In this document: positions 41,979-52,558 of the stretch, one piece after another
Layout of the letters: every line of letters starts with the position of its first letter
Numbering within the stretch: the first letter of the stretch is position 1
From: Mycobacterium shinjukuense
Lineage (GTDB): Bacteria > Actinomycetota > Actinomycetes > Mycobacteriales > Mycobacteriaceae
Direction of reading: 5' to 3'
Length of the DNA stretch: 64,000 bases
Assembly: GCF_010730055.1 (NCBI RefSeq)
Contig: NZ_AP022575.1
Span: forward strand, 806,001 to 870,000
Notes under the pieces: generated by a model
The model's input: only the letters and a program-made list of their open reading frames with translations
What the model was told of the DNA's origin: nothing
The model's database searches: none
Position numbers and translations under genes: made by a program

Positions 41979-44900
41979 GTGTACCTCAAGAGCTTGACGC
42001 TGAAGGGCTTCAAGTCCTTTGCCGCGCCCACGACTCTGCGGTTTGAGCCGGGAATCACCGCGGTCGTCGGGCCGAACGGCTCCGGCAAATCCAACGTGGT
42101 GGACGCGTTGGCGTGGGTGATGGGGGAGCAGGGAGCAAAGACGCTGCGCGGCGGCAAGATGGAAGACGTCATCTTCGCCGGCACCTCGTCGCGGGCGCCG
42201 CTGGGCCGTGCCGAAGTCACGGTCACCATCGACAACTCCGACAGCGCGCTGCCCATCGAGTACGCCGAGGTGTCGATCACTCGCCGGATGTTCCGCGACG
42301 GTGCCAGCGAATACGAAATCAACGGCAGCAGTTGCCGTTTGATGGATGTCCAGGAGTTGCTGAGCGACTCCGGCATCGGCCGTGAGATGCATGTGGTCGT
42401 GGGTCAGGGCAAGCTGGAAGAGATCCTGCAGTCGCGGCCCGAGGATCGCCGGGCGCTCATCGAAGAGGCCGCGGGCGTGCTCAAGCATCGCAAGCGCAAG
42501 GAAAAGGCCCTCCGCAAACTCGACGCCATGTCGGCGAATTTGGCCCGACTCACCGACCTGACCACCGAACTGCGCCGCCAGCTCAAACCGTTGGGCCGGC
42601 AAGCCGAGGTGGCCCGGCGCGCGCAAGGCATCCAGGCGGATCTGCGCGACGCCCGGCTGCGGCTGGCGGCCGACGAGCTGGTCAGCCGGCGCGCCGAGCA
42701 AGAAGCGATCGTCGAGGCCGAGGCCAAGATGCGCCGCGACCATGACGAGGCCGCCGCTCGGCTGTCGCTGGCGTCCGAGGAGCTGGCCGCGCACGAGGCG
42801 GCGCTGGCTGAGCTCTCGGTACGGGCCGAGTCGGTGCAGCACACCTGGTTCGGGCTGTCTGCCCTGGCCGAACGTGTGGCCGCCACGGTCCGCATCGCCA
42901 GCGAACGCGCTCACCATCTCGACGTCGAGCCGCCGGCGATGGGCGACACCGACCCCGACGCCCTGGAAGCCGAGGCCCAGCGGGTTGCCCTCACCGAGCA
43001 GCAGTTGCTGGCGGAGCTGGCCGCGGCGCGCAGCCGGTTGGATGCCGCCCGCGCGGAACTCGCCGAGCGCGAGCGCCGCGCCGCCGAGGCCGACCGGGCC
43101 CATCTGGCGGCGGTTCGGGCCGAGGCGGACCGCCGCGAGGGTCTGGCGCGGCTGGCCGGTCGGGTGGAGACCATGCGGGCCCGGGTCGAATCGATCGATG
43201 ACAGCGTTGCGCGGTTGTCGGAGCGGATCGAGCAGGCCGCGGTGCGCGCTGCGCAGACGCGTGCGGAGTTCGGAAGCGTGCAGGGCCGGGTCAGTGAACT
43301 GGATCAGGGCGAGGTCGGCCTGGATGAACACCATGAGCGGACGGTGGCCGCGTTGCGGCTGGCCGACGAGCGGGTCGGGCAGCTGCGGTCCGCCGAACGC
43401 GACGCCGAACGCCAGGTGGCCTCGCTGCGGGCACGCATCGACGCACTATCGGTGAGTCTGGAACGCAAGGACGGGGCCGGGTGGCTTGCCCGAAATCACA
43501 GTGGTGCCGGGCTTTTGGGCTCGGTTGCGCAGCTGGTCAAGGTGCGCTCGGGCTATGAGGCGGCGGTGGCCGCCGCACTCGGCTCCGCGGCGGACGCGCT
43601 GGCCGCCGACGGCTTGGACGCGGCACATCGCGCGGTCACCGCGCTCAAACAAGCCGACGGCGGCCGCGCCGCCCTGGTATTGAGTGACTGGCCAACCCCG
43701 GACGCCGCTGAGCCGGCGCCGGCGCTGCCCGGCGGCGCGCGGTGGGCGCTGGACCTGATCGACGCGCCCCCGCGGCTGCGGGGCGCGATGGCCGCCATGC
43801 TGGCGGGTGTCGCGGTGGTCGAGGACCTGGCCGAAGCGCTGGATCTGGTGGTGGTCCGGCCCAGGCTGCGGGCGGTCACCCGGGACGGGGATGTGGTGGG
43901 TGCCGGCTGGGTGAACGGTGGGTCGGACCGCAAGCTGTCCACCCTGGAGATCACCTCGGAGATCGACAAGGCCAGCGGCGAGCTGGCCGGCGCCGAAGCG
44001 CAGGTGGCTCAGTTGAGCGCGGCGCTGTCCGGCGCGCTCGCCGAGCAGACCGCCCGCCAGGACGCCGCCGACCAGGCATTGGCCGCGCTCAACGAATCCG
44101 ACACCGCAATCTCGGCGATGTATGAGCGGCTGGGGCGGCTGGGCCAGGAGGCGCGTGCGGCCGAAGACGAGTGGAGCAGGTTGCTGCGCCAGCGTGAGGA
44201 ATTAGAAGCCGGGCGTGCGCAGGCCCTCGCGGAGGTGGTCGAACTCGAGACCCGGCTGCGCAATGCCCAACAGACCCAGCAGGTGGACGAGGGCGACTCC
44301 AATCCGGTAGTCGCCCGGCAAGCGATCGCCGCGGCCGCGGAAGCCGCCCGCGGCGTCGAAGTGGAGGCCCGGCTGGCGGTGCGGACCGCCGAGGAACGCG
44401 CCCACGCCGTTCGTGGCCGCGCCGATTCGCTGCGCCGCGCCGCCGTGGCCGAACGTGCGGCCCGGGCGCGGGCCGAGCAAGCGCGCGCCGCCCGGCAGCG
44501 TGCAGCCGCCGTGGCCGCGGCGGTGGCCGATGCCGGGCGACTGTTGGCGGGGCGGCTGGACCGGGTGGTCGATGCGGCGGCACAACTGCGCGACCGGCTG
44601 GCCGCCGAACGCCAGCAACGGTCGGCGGCGATCGCGGCGGTCCGCGAGGAGGCGAACACGCTGACCGCCCGAGTGGCCGCACTCACCGATTCGCTGCACC
44701 GCGACGAGGTAGCAAACGCCCAGGCGGCGTTGCGAATCGAGCAGCTCGAGCAGATGGTGCTGGAACAGTTCGGAATGGCGCCGGCCGACCTGATCACCGA
44801 ATACGGGCCGCAGGTGGCGCTGCCGCCGACCGAGCTGGAGATGGCGGAGTTCCGGCAGGCCCGCGAGCGCGGCGAGCAGGTGGTCGCGCCCGCCCCGATG

Positions 44901-45590
44901 CCGTTCGACCGCGCTACCCAAGAACGCCGGGCCAAACGGGCCGAGCGGGAGCTGGCCGAGCTGGGCAGGGTCAACCCGCTGGCGCTAGAGGAGTTCGCCG
45001 CTCTGGAGGAGCGTTACAACTTCCTGTCCACCCAGCTCGAGGATGTCAAGGCCGCCCGCAAAGACCTGCTGGAGGTCGTCGCCGACGTCGACGCACGCAT
45101 CCTTCAGGTGTTCAGCGACGCGTTCGTCGACGTGCAGCGCGAGTTCCGCGACGTGTTCGCAGCGCTGTTCCCCGGCGGCGAAGGGCGGCTGCGGCTGACC
45201 GAGCCCGACGACATGCTCACCACCGGCATCGAGGTAGAGGTACGTCCACCGGGCAAGAAGATTACCCGGCTGTCGCTGCTGTCGGGGGGAGAGAAGGCGC
45301 TGACCGCGGTGGCGATGCTGGTGGCCATCTTCCGGGCCCGTCCGTCGCCGTTCTACATCATGGATGAGGTGGAGGCCGCGCTGGACGACGTGAACCTCGG
45401 TCGTCTGCTGGGCCTGTTCGAACAGCTGCGGGACCGGGCGCAGCTGATCATCATCACCCACCAGAAGCCCACGATGGAAGTCGCCGACGCGCTCTACGGA
45501 GTGACCATGCAGGACGACGGCATCACCGCGGTCATCTCGCAGCGAATCCGCGGCCACCGAGTGGATCGGCTGGTCGCCACCTCCTCGTAG
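41979..45590 (+). CDS. smc: Chromosome segregation protein SMC
   Basis: Condensin ATPase that compacts and aligns the chromosome. The 1,203-residue product has the N-terminal head with Walker A GPNGSGKS (residues 31-38), a long coiled coil (about 165-500), the hinge (about 510-640, rich in Gly), a second coiled coil (about 650-1010) very rich in Ala and Arg, and the C-terminal head with signature LLSGGEKAL (about 1100) and Walker B YIMDEVEAALDD. GTG at 41979 begins the family N-terminus MYLKSLTLKGFKSF. It stands 11 bp after acyP and 33 bp before ftsY. Confidence 0.97.
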   Translation: MYLKSLTLKGFKSFAAPTTLRFEPGITAVVGPNGSGKSNVVDALAWVMGEQGAKTLRGGKMEDVIFAGTSSRAPLGRAEVTVTIDNSDSALPIEYAEVSITRRMFRDGASEYEINGSSCRLMDVQELLSDSGIGREMHVVVGQGKLEEILQSRPEDRRALIEEAAGVLKHRKRKEKALRKLDAMSANLARLTDLTTELRRQLKPLGRQAEVARRAQGIQADLRDARLRLAADELVSRRAEQEAIVEAEAKMRRDHDEAAARLSLASEELAAHEAALAELSVRAESVQHTWFGLSALAERVAATVRIASERAHHLDVEPPAMGDTDPDALEAEAQRVALTEQQLLAELAAARSRLDAARAELAERERRAAEADRAHLAAVRAEADRREGLARLAGRVETMRARVESIDDSVARLSERIEQAAVRAAQTRAEFGSVQGRVSELDQGEVGLDEHHERTVAALRLADERVGQLRSAERDAERQVASLRARIDALSVSLERKDGAGWLARNHSGAGLLGSVAQLVKVRSGYEAAVAAALGSAADALAADGLDAAHRAVTALKQADGGRAALVLSDWPTPDAAEPAPALPGGARWALDLIDAPPRLRGAMAAMLAGVAVVEDLAEALDLVVVRPRLRAVTRDGDVVGAGWVNGGSDRKLSTLEITSEIDKASGELAGAEAQVAQLSAALSGALAEQTARQDAADQALAALNESDTAISAMYERLGRLGQEARAAEDEWSRLLRQREELEAGRAQALAEVVELETRLRNAQQTQQVDEGDSNPVVARQAIAAAAEAARGVEVEARLAVRTAEERAHAVRGRADSLRRAAVAERAARARAEQARAARQRAAAVAAAVADAGRLLAGRLDRVVDAAAQLRDRLAAERQQRSAAIAAVREEANTLTARVAALTDSLHRDEVANAQAALRIEQLEQMVLEQFGMAPADLITEYGPQVALPPTELEMAEFRQARERGEQVVAPAPMPFDRATQERRAKRAERELAELGRVNPLALEEFAALEERYNFLSTQLEDVKAARKDLLEVVADVDARILQVFSDAFVDVQREFRDVFAALFPGGEGRLRLTEPDDMLTTGIEVEVRPPGKKITRLSLLSGGEKALTAVAMLVAIFRARPSPFYIMDEVEAALDDVNLGRLLGLFEQLRDRAQLIIITHQKPTMEVADALYGVTMQDDGITAVISQRIRGHRVDRLVATSS

Positions 45591-45623
45591 GATTGCCCCC
45601 GGGCGCTTGGCAGGATTGTCAGC

Positions 45624-46889
<1,266 letters not shown>

Positions 46890-46894
46890 AAGCT

Positions 46895-46930
46895 CTTACA
46901 CAGCAAGCTTGACGTTAATCCTGATGAAAC
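46895..46930 (+). promoter_or_regulatory. Possible GlnR-type site upstream of amt
   Basis: CTTAC at 46895, then TTAAT-N6-GAAAC (46915-46930). This resembles one full and one partial half of the actinobacterial GlnR pattern (gTnAc-N6-GAAAc), although the 20-bp step is shorter than the usual 22. The position, about 100 bp before amt-glnB-glnD, fits nitrogen control. Weak match, by eye only. Confidence 0.3.
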
Positions 46931-47017
46931 ACGGCGGCCCCACAGCGGCAACAACCACTGCGCATGGTTCTGGATCAGGTCGCCAGCCATCCACCTGGGG
47001 CCCACCCAACGCTGACT

Positions 47018-47026
47018 GGAGGTGAT
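47018..47026 (+). promoter_or_regulatory. Strong ribosome binding site of amt
   Basis: GGAGGTGAT, a near-perfect anti-16S match, 5 nt before the GTG at 47032. It fixes the amt start. Confidence 0.75.
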
Positions 47027-47031
47027 AGCGA

Positions 47032-48465
47032 GTGAGTGACTTCCCGATACTGGGCGTGCCCGACACCGGCGATACCGCCTGGATGCTGGCCAGTTCCGCG
47101 CTCGTGCTGTTGATGACGCCGGGCCTGGCATTCTTCTACGGCGGCATGGTGCGTGCCAAGAGCGTGCTCAACATGATCATGATGAGCATCAGCGCGATGG
47201 GCGTCGTGACCGTGCTGTGGGTGCTCTACGGCTATTCGCTGGCATTCGGCGACGACGTGGGCAACATCGCCGGCAACCCGACCAACTACTGGGGTCTCAA
47301 GGGGCTCATCGGCGTCAACGCCGTCGCCGCGGATCCGGCCACCGGGACCGCGGCGGTGAACATCCCGCTGGCCGGCACGCTGCCCGCCACCGTCTTCGCG
47401 GCGTTCCAGCTGATGTTCGCGATCATCACGGTCGCGCTGATCTCCGGCGCCGTGGCCGACCGGCTGAAGTTCGGCGCCTGGCTGCTGTTCGCCGGGCTGT
47501 GGGCGACATTCGTCTACTTCCCGGTTGCGCACTGGGTCTTCGCGTTTGACAAGTTTGCCTCCGAGCACGGCGGCTGGATCGCCAACAAGCTGCACGCGAT
47601 CGACTTCGCCGGCGGCACCGCGGTCCACATCAACGCCGGTATCGCCGGGCTGATGCTGGCGATCGTGCTCGGCAAGCGCCATGGCTGGCCGGCGACCCTG
47701 TTCCGCCCGCACAACCTGCCGTTTGTGATGCTCGGCGCCGGGCTGCTGTGGTTCGGCTGGTACGGGTTCAACGCCGGATCGGCGACCAGCGCCAACGGGG
47801 TTGCCGGGTCGACCTTCATCACCACCACGGTCGCCACGGCCGCGGCCATGCTCGGCTGGATGCTCACCGAGCGCATCCGCGACGGCAAGGCCACGACGTT
47901 GGGCGCGGCCTCGGGCATTGTCGCCGGACTGGTTGCCATCACGCCATCGTGTTCGTCGGTCAACGTGCTGGGCGCGTTGGTGGTTGGCGCGTCCGCCGGC
48001 GTGCTGTGCGCGCTCGCGGTTGGGCTGAAGTTCCGGCTCGGCTTCGACGACTCGCTCGACGTGGTCGGGGTGCACCTGGTCGGTGGTCTGGTGGGCACCC
48101 TGTTGGTGGGTCTGCTGGCGGCCCCGGAGGCCCCGGCCATCAACGGCGTCGCGGGAGTGTCCAAGGGGTTGTTCTACGGCGGCGGTTTCGCCCAGCTGGA
48201 ACGGCAAGCGATCGGAGCCTTCAGCGTGCTCATCTATTCTGGCATCGTCACCCTGATCTTGGCTTTGATCCTGAAATACACCCTCGGGCTCAGGCTGGAC
48301 GCCGAGCAGGAAAGCTCGGGCATCGACGAGGCCGAGCACGCCGAGAGCGGCTACGACTTCGCAGTCGCCAGCGGTTCGGTTCTGCCTCCGCGGGTCGCCT
48401 TGGAGGACAGCCGCAACGGCCAGGAGGAGCGAGTGGGCGAGAAAGTGGAGGCCGAACAGAAATGA
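47032..48465 (+). CDS. amt: Ammonium transporter Amt
   Basis: Membrane channel for ammonium/ammonia uptake, 477 residues as in M. tuberculosis. It shows about eleven hydrophobic spans, the signature FYGGMVRAKS in the first loop (about residue 36), the two pore histidines in GTAVHINAG (about 199) and VGVHLVGG (about 347), and a hydrophilic C-terminal tail rich in Glu (about 420-477) longer than in E. coli AmtB. The stop overlaps the glnB ATG by 4 bp, coupling channel and PII regulator as in most amtB-glnK pairs. Confidence 0.97.
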   Translation: MSDFPILGVPDTGDTAWMLASSALVLLMTPGLAFFYGGMVRAKSVLNMIMMSISAMGVVTVLWVLYGYSLAFGDDVGNIAGNPTNYWGLKGLIGVNAVAADPATGTAAVNIPLAGTLPATVFAAFQLMFAIITVALISGAVADRLKFGAWLLFAGLWATFVYFPVAHWVFAFDKFASEHGGWIANKLHAIDFAGGTAVHINAGIAGLMLAIVLGKRHGWPATLFRPHNLPFVMLGAGLLWFGWYGFNAGSATSANGVAGSTFITTTVATAAAMLGWMLTERIRDGKATTLGAASGIVAGLVAITPSCSSVNVLGALVVGASAGVLCALAVGLKFRLGFDDSLDVVGVHLVGGLVGTLLVGLLAAPEAPAINGVAGVSKGLFYGGGFAQLERQAIGAFSVLIYSGIVTLILALILKYTLGLRLDAEQESSGIDEAEHAESGYDFAVASGSVLPPRVALEDSRNGQEERVGEKVEAEQK

Positions 48466-48800
48466 AGCTGATCACCGCGATCGTGAAGCCGTTCACCCTC
48501 GATGACGTCAAAACCAGCCTCGAAGAGGCCGGGGTCTTGGGGATGACGGTCAGCGAAATCCAGGGGTATGGGCGGCAGAAGGGGCACACCGAGGTTTACC
48601 GGGGCGCCGAATACTCCGTCGATTTCGTGCCGAAGGTTCGGATCGAGGTCGTCGTCGACGACTCCATCGTCGACAAGGTGGTGGACAGCATCGTGCGGGC
48701 GGCGCGTACCGGCAAGATCGGCGACGGCAAGGTGTGGGTCAGCCCGGTGGACACCATCGTGCGGGTACGTACCGGTGAACGCGGACCCGACGCGCTATGA
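48462..48800 (+). CDS. glnB: Nitrogen regulatory protein PII (GlnB/GlnK)
   Basis: Trimeric sensor of 2-oxoglutarate and ATP/ADP that binds Amt. The 112-residue product has the intact T-loop with Tyr51 in RGAEYSVDF, the B-loop TGKIGDGKV (about 83-91) and the usual C-terminus. Tyr51 is the site modified by the GlnD product next door (adenylylation in actinobacteria). The start overlaps the amt stop, and glnD starts 57 bp later. Confidence 0.97.
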   Translation: MKLITAIVKPFTLDDVKTSLEEAGVLGMTVSEIQGYGRQKGHTEVYRGAEYSVDFVPKVRIEVVVDDSIVDKVVDSIVRAARTGKIGDGKVWVSPVDTIVRVRTGERGPDAL

Positions 48801-48857
48801 CCATAGCCGCGCATTGCTGACCCGGCCCAGACGGGCCGGCCGGATGCGGAACCGGGT

Positions 48858-51332
48858 ATGAAACCGCCCCAGCCGAACCCGTCCAGGGCAGCTCTTTCCG
48901 AGGCCGCGCAGACGGAAAACGGTTGCTCAGCAGTCGATTTGACCGCTGCGCGGCGTACGCTGCTGGCTCGTGGAGATCGCGGAATGGCTCCCGCCGAACT
49001 GCGGCGGACCGTGCTGGATCTGCACGAGTCCTGGCTGCGGGCCAGGGCGGCCGAGATCGGAATCACCGATGCCAGCGGCTTCGCGATCGTCGGGGTCGGT
49101 GGTCTGGGCCGTCGCGAGTTGCTGCCCCACTCGGACCTGGACCTGCTGCTGGTGCACGACGGCAAGCCCGCCGACGCGCTGGGGCCGGTCGCCGACCGCC
49201 TGTGGTACCCGTTGTGGGACGCCAACATCCGCCTTGACCACAGCGTTCGCACCGTCGGTGAGGCGCTGGCCACCGCCAATTCGGACTTGACGGCCGCGCT
49301 GGGCATGTTGGAGGCGCGCCACATCGCCGGTGACGAGCGGCTCTCGACCGAACTGATCGATGGGGTGCGGCGGCAGTGGCGCAGCGGAATTCGATCCCGA
49401 ATGGACGAACTCGTCGACATGACGCATGCCCGCTGGCTGCGGTTAGGCCGGATCGCCCAGCGCGCCGAGCCCGACCTCAAATCCGGACGGGGGGGCCTGC
49501 GCGACGCGCAGTTGCTCAACGCGCTGGCGCTCGCTCAGCTGATCGACCGCCATGGCATGGACAATCCGGACATGCCGGCCGGTTCACTCGGTGCCGCCTA
49601 CCGCACGCTGCTCGATGTGCGCACCGAACTGCACCGGGTGTCGGGCCGCGGTCGCGATCAGTTGCTGGCGCAGTTCGCCGACGAGATCAGCGCCGCCCTG
49701 GGCGTCGGTGACCGATTCGACCTGGCGCGCATGCTGTCCAACGCCGGCCGCACCATCGGCTACCACACCGTCACCGGGCTGCGCACGGCCGCCAACGCTT
49801 TGCCTCGGCGCGGCATCTCGGCCTTGGTGCGGCGACCGAAGCGGCGACCGCTGGACGAGGGCGTCGTGGAGTATGCCGGAGAAATCGTGCTCGCCCGCGA
49901 CGCCCAGCCCGAACACGACCCCGGCCTGGTGCTGCGGGTGGCCGCCGCGTCGGCCGATACCGGAGTGCCCATCGGGGCCGCCACCCTGAGCCGGCTGGCC
50001 GATAGCTCTCCGCAGTTGCCTGAGCCGTGGCCGCGGGAGGCCTTGGACAACCTATTGGTGGTGCTGTCGGCCGGCCCCACCGCGGTGCCGACCGTCGAAG
50101 CGCTCGACCGCACCGGGCTGTGGGCCACGCTGTTGCCGGAGTGGAAGTCGATCCGCGACCTTCCGCCTCGCGACGTTGCGCACAAGTGGACCGTGGACCG
50201 TCACATGGTCGAGACCACCGTCCACGCGGCGCCGCTGGCGACTCAGGTGGCGCGACCGGACCTGCTGGCGCTGGGCGCGCTGCTGCATGACATCGGCAAG
50301 GGCCGCGGCAGCGATCACTGTGTCGTCGGGGCCGAATTGGTCGTTGCGATCGGCAAGCGGATGGGGTTGTCGCCCCCGGACGTGGAGATGCTCGCCAAGC
50401 TGGTGCGTCATCACCTGCTGTTGCCCATTACCGCCACCCGAAGAGACCTCAACGACCCCACCACCATCCAGGCGGTGTCGGAGGCTCTGGGCGGGGACCC
50501 GCAATTGCTGGAAGTGCTGCACGCGCTGACCGAGGCCGACTCGAAGGCCACCGGGCCCGGCGTGTGGAGCGACTGGAAGGCGTCACTGATCGACGATCTG
50601 GTGCGTCGCTGCCGGATGGTGATGGCCGGTGAGCCCCTCCCGCAGGCCGAACCGACCGCGCCCCGCTATCTTTCGCTGGCGGCCGACCACGGGGTGCATG
50701 TGGAGATCAACCCGGGCGACAGCGGACGGGTTCACGCCGTGATGGTGGCGCCGGACGAGCCGGGATTGGTGTCCAAGGCCGCGGCCGTGCTGGCGCTGAA
50801 CTCGCTGCGCGTCCACTCGGCTTCGGTCAACGTCCACGAGGGGGTCGCGATCACCGAGTTCGTGCTGTCACCACTTTTCGGTTCGCCGCCCGCAGCGGAT
50901 CTGCTGCGTCAGCAGTTCGTCGGCGCCCTTCATGGTGACGTCGACGTTCTCGGCACGCTGGAGCAGCGCGATTGTCACGCCGCCAGCTCGGCGTCCGCGC
51001 GGGCCGGAGAGGTGCAGGTGGGGGTGCCGGTCACGCGTTCGACCGCCCCGCCGCGCATCCTGTGGCTCGATACCCACATGCCGGGCCAGCTGCTCCTGGA
51101 AGTCCGGGCCATGGATCGGATCGGCCTGCTCGCGCTGCTGGCCCGGGCGCTGGAGCGCGCCGGGGCGGACATCGTCTGGGCGAAGGTCAACACGTTCGGT
51201 TCGACGGCGGCCGATGTGTTCTGCGTGTCGGTGCCCGCGGAGTCCATCGTGCGACCCGTGGTGGAGCGCCACCTGGCGGCGGTGCTGGGCGCCCCCGCGG
51301 ACGTGCTGGTCGACGAACCCGTCGGCGACTGA
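48858..51332 (+). CDS. glnD: PII nucleotidyltransferase GlnD
   Basis: Bifunctional enzyme that nucleotidylates PII and removes the group. The 824-residue product (808 in M. tuberculosis) has the nucleotidyltransferase motif GVGGLGRREL with HSDLDLLL (about 78-98), a helical linker, an HD domain with LLHDIGKG (about 475), and two ACT domains at the C-terminus (about 620-700 and 740-815) for glutamine sensing. ATG at 48858 was taken. The first 25 or so residues are poorly conserved, so a downstream start is possible. It is the last intact gene before the rearrangement scar. Confidence 0.94.
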   Translation: MKPPQPNPSRAALSEAAQTENGCSAVDLTAARRTLLARGDRGMAPAELRRTVLDLHESWLRARAAEIGITDASGFAIVGVGGLGRRELLPHSDLDLLLVHDGKPADALGPVADRLWYPLWDANIRLDHSVRTVGEALATANSDLTAALGMLEARHIAGDERLSTELIDGVRRQWRSGIRSRMDELVDMTHARWLRLGRIAQRAEPDLKSGRGGLRDAQLLNALALAQLIDRHGMDNPDMPAGSLGAAYRTLLDVRTELHRVSGRGRDQLLAQFADEISAALGVGDRFDLARMLSNAGRTIGYHTVTGLRTAANALPRRGISALVRRPKRRPLDEGVVEYAGEIVLARDAQPEHDPGLVLRVAAASADTGVPIGAATLSRLADSSPQLPEPWPREALDNLLVVLSAGPTAVPTVEALDRTGLWATLLPEWKSIRDLPPRDVAHKWTVDRHMVETTVHAAPLATQVARPDLLALGALLHDIGKGRGSDHCVVGAELVVAIGKRMGLSPPDVEMLAKLVRHHLLLPITATRRDLNDPTTIQAVSEALGGDPQLLEVLHALTEADSKATGPGVWSDWKASLIDDLVRRCRMVMAGEPLPQAEPTAPRYLSLAADHGVHVEINPGDSGRVHAVMVAPDEPGLVSKAAAVLALNSLRVHSASVNVHEGVAITEFVLSPLFGSPPAADLLRQQFVGALHGDVDVLGTLEQRDCHAASSASARAGEVQVGVPVTRSTAPPRILWLDTHMPGQLLLEVRAMDRIGLLALLARALERAGADIVWAKVNTFGSTAADVFCVSVPAESIVRPVVERHLAAVLGAPADVLVDEPVGD

Positions 51333-51495
51333 GAGGTGACCCGTAAGGGGTTATGCGGCGCCAATCAGCTGGGGTGCTGGTTGGTGTCGGCTGGTCCCGC
51401 AATGTCCACGCTGGCGTGGTGTGTTGGGGGTGGGCCGGGTGCCGCTTGTTCAGCAGCGGCCACCGGCCGGTGGTGGCTGCCGGTCCTGGCCGGTC

Positions 51496-51760
51496 TCACA
51501 CCGGGTGGTGTTGGTGGCAGGCGCCGGTGACTGAACCCTCCCACTCGTGCTGGAAGGCCAGCCCATCGCGCAGCGCGTGGGCAAGCTGGTAGTCGACGGT
51601 CGCGGTGCGCGGGGTCATCGGGGTTGGCGAACTCGGCGCAGGCCGCCAGCGCCGCGGAGACGATGTCGCGGTCACCGCGCAGCCCACACCGGTCGCAGTC
51701 GTGGGTGCGCAGGGTCAAGGTTGTCGCCACACGTGTCCCACACGGGGGGTGCTGGGACAT
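51496..51760 (-). mobile_element. Remnant of a TnpB/OrfB-type transposase (C-terminus)
   Basis: The minus strand reads CGTRVATTLTLRT then CDRCGLRGDRDIVSAAL. This is the zinc-ribbon and DRD-type motif found near the end of IS605/IS607-family TnpB proteins. After ...EFANPDDP the reading continues only in the next frame as RTATVDYQLAHALRDGL and ends at 51496, so it is frameshifted as well as truncated. No N-terminal RuvC part or terminal hairpins were found. Confidence 0.65.
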
Positions 51761-51780
51761 CGCGGCTACCGCGGTTCCGC

Positions 51781-51997
51781 GTCGATCACCAGCCCCGCCG
51801 CCGACCCGACGCACGCATCATCCGCGACGACAGCTACCGGGCGCACCGCCGGATCACAGCCCGCGTTGACCACGTCATCGCCAGGATCAAGGACCGGCAA
51901 ATCCTGCGACAATGCCGACGCCACGGCGAAGCCGTCAACCATTAGCCGCCACATCGTCGCCGGACTCTGGAACCTCAAGGTCCGCGGGCAATCAGTG
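51781..51997 (+). mobile_element. Remnant of an IS5-type DDE transposase (C-terminus)
   Basis: The plus strand reads HRRITARVDHVIARIKD then RQILRQCRRHGEAVNH, then, after an in-frame stop and a shift of frame, IVAGLWNLK. This is the C-terminal end of DDE_Tnp_4/IS5-group transposases, including the catalytic Glu region (normally RVEHAI; here the Glu position is Asp, RVDHVI). Only about 70 codons survive, with no inverted repeats recognised. Confidence 0.65.
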
Positions 51998-52060
51998 TCA
52001 CCTCTGAGCCCAGTCGACAACTGGGGGGCGCGTCGCGAGGTTCCCGGCCGGCAGGTAAGG

Positions 52061-52549
52061 ATGTCGGGCATGCGCGTGTACCTGGGAGCCGACCATGCGG
52101 GATTCGAGCTCAAGCAGCAGATCATCGAGCACCTGAAGGAAACCGGGCACGAGCCGATCGACTGCGGCGCCTTCAGCTACGACGCGGACGACGACTACCC
52201 GGCGTTTTGCATCGCCGCGGCGACGCGCACCGTGGCCGACCCCGGCAGCCTGGGCATCGTGCTGGGCGGATCGGGCAACGGTGAACAGATCGCGGCCAAC
52301 AAGGTGCCGGGCGCGCGCTGCGCGCTGGCGTGGAGCGCGCAGACCGCCGCGCTGGCCCGGGAACACAACAACGCGCAGTTGATCGGCATCGGCGGCCGCA
52401 TGCACACGCTCGCCGAGGCGCTGGCCATCGTCGACGCCTTCGTGTCCACACCATGGTCGAACGCCGAACGCCACCAACGGAGGATCGACATTCTCGCCGA
52501 GTATGAGCGGACCCACGACGCGCCCCCGGTGCCGGGCACGATGGGCTAG
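52061..52549 (+). CDS. rpiB: Ribose-5-phosphate isomerase B
   Basis: Interconverts ribose 5-phosphate and ribulose 5-phosphate in the pentose phosphate pathway. The 162-residue product matches M. tuberculosis RpiB in length and has DHAGFELK (residues 11-18) and the active loop GGSGNGEQ with Ser71 and Glu75. ATG at 52061 gives MSGMRVYLGAD. The open frame upstream to 51605 is transposase debris. nei follows after 9 bp, probably in one transcript. Confidence 0.96.
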   Translation: MSGMRVYLGADHAGFELKQQIIEHLKETGHEPIDCGAFSYDADDDYPAFCIAAATRTVADPGSLGIVLGGSGNGEQIAANKVPGARCALAWSAQTAALAREHNNAQLIGIGGRMHTLAEALAIVDAFVSTPWSNAERHQRRIDILAEYERTHDAPPVPGTMG

Positions 52550-52558
52550 CGGACGCCC

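Larger units (their letters stand above)
51333..52060. other. 728-bp intergenic scar with transposase debris
   Basis: No intact gene lies between glnD and rpiB. 51496-51760 (minus) and 51781-51997 (plus) are decayed ends of two unrelated transposases, entered separately. I see nothing in 51333-51495. In M. tuberculosis glnD and rpiB are several hundred genes apart, so this is where the two blocks were joined. Confidence 0.8.

Noticed and set aside
46975..48339. 454-residue minus-strand open frame opposite amt
   Set aside because: Antisense of conserved transmembrane coding sequence, a Gln/Arg/Asp-rich shadow.
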